Positions 1 to 6,055 of a stretch of 7,903 bases of DNA are shown here, one piece after another; the first letter of the stretch is position 1, and each line of letters opens with the position of its first letter. The stretch spans positions 1 to 7,903 of the forward strand of contig JAFAPB010000060.1 in the NCBI GenBank assembly GCA_019247335.1. Reading direction: 5' to 3'. Origin of the DNA: Candidatus Kaiserbacteria bacterium. GTDB taxonomy: Bacteria > Patescibacteriota > Minisyncoccia > Phycocordibacterales > UBA2100. Position numbers and translations under genes: made by a program. The notes under the pieces were generated by a model, which saw only the letters and a program-made list of their open reading frames with translations, ran no database searches and was not told the DNA's origin.

Positions 1-1628
1 AATTCTTTTTCGGGTCGCGTGAAATATTGATCCCGTGTTATCCGAGTGTCGAGCGCATGCCGGAGCCGCACGCTTCGCGCGTCCGCTGGATGCTCAACCT
101 TCAGTCAGGTCGACGGACGTACGAATCTACGCTCAAATTCTTTGAGCGTTTTCGGGACGCGCTCGGCGGCCACCTATTCGCCGAGAACGTGCCCGAATCC
201 CATGCGACGGCGCTGATCGGGCGCTTTCGCGACAAGCTCATCGCCGGACCTTCCGGCGTCGGCATCTTGGCGCCGGGCTATCTGAAGCTCGGCGCGATCG
301 GCGGGATCGATCCGATGCAGATCGCGGCGGGGAAGCTCGCGACGCCCGGCTCGATCGCGGTCGTCTCGACCTCCGGCGGCATGACGAACGAGCTTATCCG
401 CGCCGTATCCGGAAAAGGGCTCGCCGTTTCATTCTCGATCTCGATCGGCGGTGACCGTTTCCCCGTGACCTCGCTTTCCGACGTGCTGATGCTCGCGGAA
501 GCAGATCCGGCGACGCGAGGCATCGTCTATTTCGGCGAGCTCGGCGGGAGCGATGAATATGAGATCGTCGAAATGCTTCAAAAAGGAACGCTGACGAAAC
601 CGGTCGTGTGTTACGTCGCAGGCATTATCGACGAAGCATTCGACGAGCACATGCAATTCGGCCATGCGAAGGCACTCGTCGCGCATAAAGGTGAGAGCGC
701 ACGCGAAAAGCGCGATGCACTCGCTCGTGCGGGAGCGATCGCGCCGGAGACTTTCCCGCAATTCCTCGAAGCGATCGGCAAGCTCGACCGCGGGGAGACG
801 CATGATAGAGTCGTTGATATAGATCCGCTTATGAATCGCACGGCAAGCATCCTCTCGACCCGCAAGGTAGCTGATCTCGAAGCCGTGCCGGCATTCGTCG
901 AAAACGGCGCGCTGATCCAGCAGCCGCAGAACGGTTTCGCGCGTGCGGCACTCGAGGCGCTTATCGGTCGCGCGGTTTCCGATGAGACGGCGGCGCTCGC
1001 GGAAAATATTTTCGAACTGCTAATCGACCACGGCGGGCAGGTCTCCGGCGCGGTCAACACGATGATCACAGCGCGCGCGGGGAAAGATCTCGTATCGTCG
1101 CTTGCCGCCGGCCTTCTCACCGTGGGGCCTCGCTTCGGGGGCGCGGTAAATGAGGCGGCCCGCGCGTGGCGCGAAGGTATAGTACGCAGCATTGATGCGG
1201 CGGCGTTCGTAGAAGAAAAGAATCGGGCAGGGAAGCTGCTCGCCGGCATCGGACACCGCAAATACCGGGTCGGCCTGCCGGACCCGCGTGTCGCCGCGTT
1301 GAGCGAATTCTCGACGCTCCTCTCGGAACATCCGCACTATGATTTTGCGCGCGCGGTCGAAGCGATCACGACCGGCAAGAACGGCAATCTCATATTGAAC
1401 GTCGACGGCGTAATGGCGGCGCTAATGCTCGACATGCTCGCGCAAAAGGACAAGCTTACGGCGGAAGAGATCGACGCTTTGATCGATGCGGAATTCTTCA
1501 ACGCGCTCTTCGTGATCCCGCGATCCGTCGGATTTATCGCGCACTTTCTCGAGCAGAAGAAAAATGACGAGGGGCTCTTTAGATTGCCCGACGAGCTGCT
1601 CTACGAACGGGAAGAGCGCGAAGAGTAG
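1..1628 (+). CDS. aclA: ATP-citrate lyase large subunit (AclA-type, C-terminal half of ACLY), 5'-truncated by window edge
   Basis: With its partner ATP-grasp subunit, this enzyme converts citrate, CoA and ATP into acetyl-CoA, oxaloacetate, ADP and phosphate in the cytoplasm. The reading frame is open from base 3, and the residues before the TTG at 27 (FFFGSRE, then ILIPCY) resemble FYWGHKEILIPV inside human ACLY, so the gene starts upstream. Residues below are counted from that TTG. The first half is a succinyl-CoA-synthetase-alpha-like CoA-ligase domain: GPSGVGILAPG (74-84), PGSIAVVSTSGGMTNEL (107-123), GELGGSDEYEI (170-180), and the phosphohistidine motif QFGHAKA with H213 (codon 663-665). 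The second half is citrate-synthase-like: DHGGQVSGAVNT with H335, GIGHR with H410, and NLILNVDG with D460. The 75 and 50 residue spacings match human H900, H975 and D1026 (75 and 51). GHAKA replaces the usual GHAGA. The fusion of both domains argues against separate citryl-CoA synthetase and lyase or plain citrate synthase. The partner subunit is not in view. Family confidence is high; physiological role is inferred. Confidence 0.92.
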   Translation, partial: FFFGSREILIPCYPSVERMPEPHASRVRWMLNLQSGRRTYESTLKFFERFRDALGGHLFAENVPESHATALIGRFRDKLIAGPSGVGILAPGYLKLGAIGGIDPMQIAAGKLATPGSIAVVSTSGGMTNELIRAVSGKGLAVSFSISIGGDRFPVTSLSDVLMLAEADPATRGIVYFGELGGSDEYEIVEMLQKGTLTKPVVCYVAGIIDEAFDEHMQFGHAKALVAHKGESAREKRDALARAGAIAPETFPQFLEAIGKLDRGETHDRVVDIDPLMNRTASILSTRKVADLEAVPAFVENGALIQQPQNGFARAALEALIGRAVSDETAALAENIFELLIDHGGQVSGAVNTMITARAGKDLVSSLAAGLLTVGPRFGGAVNEAARAWREGIVRSIDAAAFVEEKNRAGKLLAGIGHRKYRVGLPDPRVAALSEFSTLLSEHPHYDFARAVEAITTGKNGNLILNVDGVMAALMLDMLAQKDKLTAEEIDALIDAEFFNALFVIPRSVGFIAHFLEQKKNDEGLFRLPDELLYEREEREE

Positions 1629-1632
1629 GTGG

Positions 1633-1638
1633 TATCAT
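1633..1638 (+). promoter_or_regulatory. Candidate extended -10 box (TGG-TATCAT) for the surface-protein gene
   Basis: TATCAT differs from the bacterial TATAAT consensus at one position and is preceded by TGG, an extended -10 (TGN) element. It overlaps ATG 1637, so a transcript from it would begin near 1645 and could use ATG 1646 as a leaderless start. The competing reading is that AGGTGG at 1627-1632 is a Shine-Dalgarno sequence for ATG 1637, though its 4-base spacing is short. No -35 box is evident. Confidence 0.35.
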
Positions 1639-3583
1639 GAGGCGAATGCCGCCTCCGGAGCATGAAAGCGAGAAAATCGAGCGCTTGCGGCGCGCGATGT
1701 ACAGCCGCGCCATCTCCGATAAGCTGAAGGAGCGTCCGCGCCGCCCGCTCGAGCAGCCCGAGAGCCCCGTCAGTGAGGACTGGCGCGAGCCGGAGCAAAA
1801 ACTCGCGGGCGTCACGGTCGCTCCGCGATATATCGGTGCGACGCGCACGGCGCTCACGTGGGTCTTGGTCAGCGCGGCCGTCTTTTTCACGGCCGCGGTC
1901 GCATTCTTTGCATACTTTTTCTTTCTCGGCGGCGGTGCGAACCCGGCATCGCCGAGCAATATCGATATTACGGTGACCGGGCCCGCGCAAATCTCCGGCG
2001 GCTCGCCCGCGGAGCTGCAGATCTCCGTCGTCAACCGCAACAACGTGCCGCTCGAGCTCTCGGATCTCGTAGTGACGTACCCGCCAGGAACGCGCTCGCC
2101 GACGGATTTCTCGACAGACTTGCCGGAGACGCGAATTCCGCTCGGCACGATCGAACCCGGCGGTACGCGGCAGGGAACGATCTCCGCCGTTTTTGCGGGC
2201 GATTCCGGCACGCACGCGAGCGTGCATGTGGAGCTTGAGTATCACGTCGGTGGCTCGAATGCGATCTTCGTCGCCTCGAGCGACTACGCGCTCCTCTTCA
2301 GTTCCTCGCCGCTCTCGCTCTCCGTCGACGGCAACAGCGAAACGGTCTCGGGCCAGCCCATACAGTTCAATATCAACGTCACATCGAACGCGAACGCGCC
2401 GCTCAAAGACGTGCTCTTGCATGTCGACTATCCGTTCGGATTCAAATTCACGTCCGCATCGCCCGCGCCGGATAGTTCAGGCACCTGGGCGCTCGGAGAC
2501 TTTTCGCCGGGCGAGAAAAAAACGGTCACGCTCACGGGTACGATGAGCGGGGAAGCGGGCGATGCTCGCGTCTTCCATCTCGCGGCGGGCACGCGCGTTT
2601 CCCCATCGAACCAGTCGATCAGCACCAAGCTTGCGGACAACGCGTATCAGGTCAAGATCTCGCAGCCATTCCTTGGGCTCTCCGTTTCCGTCAATAAATC
2701 ATCCGGTACGACCGCGACGGTCGCGCCGGGGGATCCGGTCAACGTCGTCATCACCTATCAAAATAATCTCTCGACCGCGATCACGGACGCGGTCATCGCC
2801 GCGAAGCTCTCAGGTCTCGAAGTCGACGGCACTACCGTGCGTTCGTCCGACGGATTCTACCGCTCGGGTGATGATGTCGTGATCTGGGATAAGACAACGA
2901 CGCAAAATGAGCTCGCGCAGATCCCGGCGGGCGGCACGGGCACGGTATCATTCTCGTTCGTCGCGCCTGCTGCGACCTCAGGGGGTAACGCCCACGTCGA
3001 TATATCGATCAATGCGGCCGGGAAGCGACTCGGTGAGAGCGGCGTACCGCAGAGTCTCCAGGCGGCGGCACTCCAGAAAGTGCAGATCGCATCCGACCTC
3101 GAACTCACCGCACAAGGTCTTTACAACGCGAATCCCTTCGGCTCGACGGGCCCCATGCCGCCGAAAGCGTCGACCGAAACGACATACGCGATGGTCTTTA
3201 CCGTGACGAACACGACGAGTAAGGTCACGAATGCGAAGCTCACGGCGACCATGCCGACGTATGTGCGCTGGGTCGGGATCTACAGCCCGTCCTCCGAAAA
3301 AGTGACATTTAATCAGTTGAACGGCACCGTCACCTGGGACCTCGGCGACATCGCACCTGGCGTCGGCTTGAATGGTGTCGAGCCCCGCCAGGCGGCGATC
3401 GCAATCGGCTTCACGCCGTCGACCTCGCAGATCGGGCAATCGCCGGTCTTGTTGCAGAACATTACGCTCACCGGCTACGATTCCGCAACCGGCGATAAGG
3501 TGACCCGTACCGCGAAAGACATCACGACCAATATCCTCGGCGATCCCGGCTTCCAGCCCGCCGACGCGACCGTAGTGAAATAG
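1637..3583 (+). CDS. Membrane-anchored surface protein with tandem DUF11/CARDB-like beta-sandwich domains, function unknown
   Basis: I do not recognise a named family for the full 648-residue protein. Residues 1-72 are charged, proline-rich in part and probably cytoplasmic (for example EKIERLRRAMYSR). One hydrophobic helix follows at about 73-97, with no signal-peptidase or lipobox motif, so it should act as an uncleaved anchor. Residues 98-648 are Ser/Thr/Gly/Val-rich and form about four beta-sandwich-like units, near 108-218, 226-342, 346-480 and 488-640. Each has hallmarks of DUF11/CARDB/Ig-like modules: a 'V.V.N.N..PL.D....' strand pair (VVNRNNVPLELSDL, NVTSNANAPLKDVL, ITYQNNLSTAITDA, FTVTNTTSKVTNAKL) and, later, 'LG.i.PG...t' turns (LGTIEPGGTRQGT, LGDFSPGEKKTVT, LGDIAPGVG). 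The protein contains no cysteine. No sortase motif or enzymatic motif is visible. A role in the cell envelope, adhesion or surface architecture is inference only. ATG 1637 and ATG 1646 are both possible starts: 1637 has AGGTGG only 4 bases upstream, while 1646 follows a TATCAT hexamer. It lies 8 bases after the lyase gene. Confidence 0.8.
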   Translation: MRRMPPPEHESEKIERLRRAMYSRAISDKLKERPRRPLEQPESPVSEDWREPEQKLAGVTVAPRYIGATRTALTWVLVSAAVFFTAAVAFFAYFFFLGGGANPASPSNIDITVTGPAQISGGSPAELQISVVNRNNVPLELSDLVVTYPPGTRSPTDFSTDLPETRIPLGTIEPGGTRQGTISAVFAGDSGTHASVHVELEYHVGGSNAIFVASSDYALLFSSSPLSLSVDGNSETVSGQPIQFNINVTSNANAPLKDVLLHVDYPFGFKFTSASPAPDSSGTWALGDFSPGEKKTVTLTGTMSGEAGDARVFHLAAGTRVSPSNQSISTKLADNAYQVKISQPFLGLSVSVNKSSGTTATVAPGDPVNVVITYQNNLSTAITDAVIAAKLSGLEVDGTTVRSSDGFYRSGDDVVIWDKTTTQNELAQIPAGGTGTVSFSFVAPAATSGGNAHVDISINAAGKRLGESGVPQSLQAAALQKVQIASDLELTAQGLYNANPFGSTGPMPPKASTETTYAMVFTVTNTTSKVTNAKLTATMPTYVRWVGIYSPSSEKVTFNQLNGTVTWDLGDIAPGVGLNGVEPRQAAIAIGFTPSTSQIGQSPVLLQNITLTGYDSATGDKVTRTAKDITTNILGDPGFQPADATVVK

Positions 3584-3595
3584 GCGGCTTTACGG

Positions 3596-3601
3596 TAGAC
3601 T
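3596..3601 (+). promoter_or_regulatory. Candidate -10 box (TAGACT) for glyS
   Basis: TAGACT lies in the only intergenic gap longer than 10 bases (3584-3607) and ends exactly 6 bases before ATG 3608, so initiation would fall at or next to the A of that ATG. No Shine-Dalgarno sequence precedes the ATG (the spacer is CCCGCT). The hexamer 17 bases upstream (TAGTGA) is a poor -35 match. The same geometry occurs before the AI-2E-family gene, which raises confidence that it is a promoter. Confidence 0.5.
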
Positions 3602-3607
3602 CCCGCT

Positions 3608-4975
3608 ATGACAGAGGTCTCGATGGAAAAAATAGTCTCGCTCGCGAAGCGCCGCGGCTTTATCTATCCTGGCTCGGAGATCTACGGCGGCCTCTCTGGC
3701 ACGTGGGATTATGGACCATACGGCGTCGAACTCAAAAATAACGTCAAGAATTTGTGGTGGAAGATGTTCGTGCACGAGCGCGAGGACATGTGCGGCGTTG
3801 ATGCGGCGATCCTGATGAATCCGGAAGTCTGGAAAGCGTCAGGGCACGTGTCGGGATTCCACGACCCCCTCGTCGAGGATAAAAAGACGAAGAAACGCTA
3901 TCGCGCCGATCACGTGCTTGAGGAAAATGGCGTTGATGTCGGCGGCATGACCCTCGATGATATGGCGGCGGCGATCAGCGAGCGCAAGATATTGAGTCCC
4001 GACGGGAATCCGCTTTCGGCGCCGAAGCAGTTCAACATGATGTTTAAAACGCAGGTCGGCCCCATGGAAGACGAGAGCTCCATCTCGTACCTCCGGCCCG
4101 AGACCGCCGGCGGCATTTTCGTGAATTTCAAGAACGTCGTCGATTCACTACATCCCAAGCTCCCGTTCGGTATTGCTCAGATCGGCAAAGCTTTCCGGAA
4201 TGAAATCGCACCTCGCGATTTCACTTTCCGGTCGCGTGAATTCGAACAAATGGAAATTGAATATTTTATCAAACCAACTGATTGGCAACCGGCGTTTGAA
4301 GCTTGGCGTATGAGCGTTCACACGTTCAATAATGCGATCGGAATTTCTAGCGAGCGAGTCCACGAACTCGAAGTTGCTGCCGAAGATAGAGCGCACTACT
4401 CGAAACGAACCATCGATTTCGAATTTGATTTTCCATTTGGCCGGAAAGAACTTTACGGCCTCGCTTATAGGACTGATTTCGATCTCTCGGCGCACGCAAA
4501 AGCTTCCGGCGTCGAGCTTTCGATCATCGTCGACGACGCGACGGGGGAGAAGCTCGTGCCGCATGTGATCGAGCCGTCATTCGGCGTCGATCGCACAGTA
4601 CTTGCACTCCTCGTCTCGGCGTATACGGAGGATGATCTCGGCGGCGAGACGCGCACCTATCTCAAATTCAATCCGGCGGTCGCGCCGATCAAGGCCGCCG
4701 TGTTCCCGCTCCTCAAAAATAAACCCGCGCTTGTGGAGAAGGCGCGAGAGGTCTACGCCGCGCTCAAACGAACGACGCCGCAGATCATGTGGGATGACAA
4801 TGGCAACATCGGAAAGCGCTATCGCAGGCAGGATGAGATCGGGACGCCGGTTTGTATTACGATCGATTTCGACACGCTTGAGAACGGCACGGTCACCGTG
4901 CGCGATCGCGACACAGGGGAGCAGGAGCGCGTCGCGATCGGCGAACTCGCGGGCCGCATCGGGGCCGCGTGCTAG
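3608..4975 (+). CDS. glyS: Glycine--tRNA ligase, single-chain class II type
   Basis: This enzyme charges tRNA-Gly with glycine using ATP in the cytoplasm. The 455 residues match the usual length of the homodimeric (alpha2) family, not the alpha2beta2 GlyQ/GlyS type. Visible landmarks in order: KIVSLAKRRGFIYPGSEIYGG (8-28) and WDYGPYGVELKNN (33-45) at the N-terminus; NPEVWKASGHVSGFHDP (71-87), typical of the family; a short insertion around 88-150; class II motif 2 FRNEIAPRDFTFRSREFEQME (196-216) with the ATP-binding arginines; motif 3 EPSFGVDRTVLALL (322-335); and an anticodon-binding domain from about 358 to 455 (VAPIKAAVFPL, then DDNGNIGKRYRRQDEIGTP). The start is ambiguous. ATG 3608 is 6 bases after a -10-like box. 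ATG 3623 (Met6) is preceded at 5 bases by AGAGG and would give the MEKIVSLAKRRG N-terminus common in homologues. Codons for residues of about 188-290 are markedly AT-richer than the rest of the gene. The stop codon lies inside the putative -10 box of the next gene. Confidence 0.96.
   Translation: MTEVSMEKIVSLAKRRGFIYPGSEIYGGLSGTWDYGPYGVELKNNVKNLWWKMFVHEREDMCGVDAAILMNPEVWKASGHVSGFHDPLVEDKKTKKRYRADHVLEENGVDVGGMTLDDMAAAISERKILSPDGNPLSAPKQFNMMFKTQVGPMEDESSISYLRPETAGGIFVNFKNVVDSLHPKLPFGIAQIGKAFRNEIAPRDFTFRSREFEQMEIEYFIKPTDWQPAFEAWRMSVHTFNNAIGISSERVHELEVAAEDRAHYSKRTIDFEFDFPFGRKELYGLAYRTDFDLSAHAKASGVELSIIVDDATGEKLVPHVIEPSFGVDRTVLALLVSAYTEDDLGGETRTYLKFNPAVAPIKAAVFPLLKNKPALVEKAREVYAALKRTTPQIMWDDNGNIGKRYRRQDEIGTPVCITIDFDTLENGTVTVRDRDTGEQERVAIGELAGRIGAAC
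4169..4480 (+). other. Low-GC, codon-shifted patch inside glyS
   Basis: Hand counts give 108 G+C in 240 bases (45 %) for 4201-4440, against 52-58 % in flanking upstream lines and 65 % for 4501-4560. Codon choice changes too: glutamate is almost entirely GAA, glutamine CAA, and GCT, ACT, CCA, GTT, ATT and TTT appear often. GAG, CAG, GCG, ACG, CCG and GTC are much commoner outside. The reading frame and protein family stay intact across the patch, which covers motif 2 and the region just after it. Edges are approximate. Confidence 0.6.
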
Positions 4976-4978
4976 ATT
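4973..4978 (+). promoter_or_regulatory. Candidate extended -10 box (TGC-TAGATT) for the AI-2E-family gene
   Basis: TAGATT is preceded by TGC (an extended -10 element) and ends 6 bases before ATG 4985, so transcription would start at or beside the ATG. There is no Shine-Dalgarno sequence in the 9-base gap and no clear -35 box. The first three bases of the hexamer are the TAG stop of glyS. Its spacing is identical to that of the TAGACT box before glyS. Confidence 0.5.
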
Positions 4979-4984
4979 TACCTC

Positions 4985-6055
4985 ATGGCTGATCGCGAAT
5001 TCCATATCTCGATCTCCTCCGGGACGGTCGTGAAGACCCTCGTAATTCTCGCGCTCGCCGCACTCGTCTATAAGATACGCGACCTCATCCTCATCGTCCT
5101 TGTCGCGATCACGATAGCCTCCGCGCTCGAGCCGGGCGTGACCGCGCTCGTAAGGCGCGGACTCCCGCGCATTCTCGCGGTCATTGCCGTTTACCTCGTC
5201 CTCTTCGGCGTCTTTTTCGTGCTCTTTTATTCTTTCTTCCCGTCGGTCCTGGAAGATTTCGCGACATTCGCCGCGCAGCTGCCGTCGTACCTTGAATCAT
5301 TCGCTCATACGGGCGCGTTCGATAGCTACGCGGCCATCCTGGGGCTTCCGTCTCCGTCGAGTATTTCCGCAGCCGACATTATGAACGGCATTCGCGAAGG
5401 CCTTGATGCGGGGTCGGTATTCGGCAATCCCGTAAGCGCGGTCACCCACATTTTCGGTGGCGTCTTCTCGTTTCTTCTTATATTCGTCTTTTCCTTTTAT
5501 TTCGCGGTCATCGAGACCGGCGTTGACGGCTTCTTGCGCGTCGTCACACCGAAAAGTCATCAGCAATACATTCTCGGCCTTTGGCGCCGATCGCAGCGCA
5601 AGATCGGGCTTTGGATGCAGGGGCAACTCATCCTCGCCGTCATCATGGGCGTCCTTGTTTTTCTCGGCCTCACGATCCTCGGCATTCCGCATGCGCTGGT
5701 GCTCGCGGTTATCGCCGGATGTTTCGAGATCATCCCGGTCTTCGGTCCGACGCTCTCCGCGATCCCGGCGGTCGTGATCGGATTTGTGAACGGGGGCCCC
5801 TTGATCGGCCTCGTCGTGATCGGGCTCTATATCATTTTCCAGCAGTTCGAGAACCATCTCATCTATCCGCTTGTCGTGACCCGCGTCGTGGGCGTGCCGC
5901 CGCTTTTGGTCATCCTCGCGCTCATCGTCGGCGGCGAGCTCTTCGGCTTCCCCGGCATTATTCTCTCGGTGCCGGCCGCGGCGACTTTGCAGGAATTCGT
6001 CCGCGATATCGAGGAAGGGCGTCTTCCGAAACGCGAGCAGGAAGCGATTCTATGA
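4985..6055 (+). CDS. AI-2E family transporter-like polytopic membrane protein
   Basis: This 356-residue protein belongs to the AI-2E transporter / UPF0118 family, whose characterised members include the E. coli autoinducer-2 exporter TqsA and Na+/H+ antiporters. The substrate here cannot be read from the sequence. Hydrophobic segments fall at about 15-29, 33-48, 62-83, 152-175, 213-232, 235-248, 255-282 and 302-335, consistent with the usual eight helices. A soluble stretch at about 84-150 follows the third, as is normal for the family. Signature elements near the C-terminus are GLWMQGQL (208-215), EIIPVFGP (248-255), QQFENHLIYP (286-295) and the segment from VVGVPPLLVILALIVGG to GFPGIILSVP (301-330). 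The C-terminal tail is charged and cytoplasmic. ATG 4985 is chosen because it follows the candidate extended -10 box by 6 bases and no in-frame start lies close by. The gene ends in TGA overlapping the metG start, so the two are probably cotranscribed and translationally coupled. The protein is unlikely to be specific to AI-2, since the family is widespread in bacteria without LuxS. Confidence 0.9.
   Translation: MADREFHISISSGTVVKTLVILALAALVYKIRDLILIVLVAITIASALEPGVTALVRRGLPRILAVIAVYLVLFGVFFVLFYSFFPSVLEDFATFAAQLPSYLESFAHTGAFDSYAAILGLPSPSSISAADIMNGIREGLDAGSVFGNPVSAVTHIFGGVFSFLLIFVFSFYFAVIETGVDGFLRVVTPKSHQQYILGLWRRSQRKIGLWMQGQLILAVIMGVLVFLGLTILGIPHALVLAVIAGCFEIIPVFGPTLSAIPAVVIGFVNGGPLIGLVVIGLYIIFQQFENHLIYPLVVTRVVGVPPLLVILALIVGGELFGFPGIILSVPAAATLQEFVRDIEEGRLPKREQEAIL
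6039..6044 (+). promoter_or_regulatory. metG: Shine-Dalgarno-like AGGAAG for metG
   Basis: AGGAAG lies 7 bases upstream of ATG 6052, inside the last codons of the AI-2E-family gene. It decides the metG start in an open frame that stays free of stops far upstream. Internal use of a ribosome binding site contrasts with the -10-like boxes before glyS and the AI-2E gene, and fits metG being a downstream cistron. Confidence 0.6.

Noticed and set aside
1601..2422. Open frame of 273 residues on the - strand
   Set aside because: It is antisense to the anchored surface-protein gene, and its very Arg-rich composition looks like a codon shadow.
3584..3607. Possible terminator between the surface-protein gene and glyS
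   Set aside because: The 24 bases hold no stem-loop followed by a T-run; the -10-like box is the only signal visible.
735..4909. Three GCGATCGC palindromes (735-742, 3395-3402, 4902-4909), resembling the cyanobacterial HIP1 octamer
   Set aside because: More than expected by chance, but all lie in coding DNA rich in GCG, ATC and GCG-ATC codon pairs, and none is conserved in position. Codon preference is a sufficient explanation without a genome-wide count.
5581..6051. N-terminal extension of the metG frame starting at 5581
   Set aside because: The in-frame upstream part is His/Arg/Pro-rich noise overlapping the AI-2E gene. MetRS homology and AGGAAG place the start at 6052.
4985..6055. Quorum-sensing (AI-2) function for the AI-2E-family gene
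   Set aside because: The family name comes from one E. coli member; no luxS or signal receptor is in the window, and family members have other transport roles.
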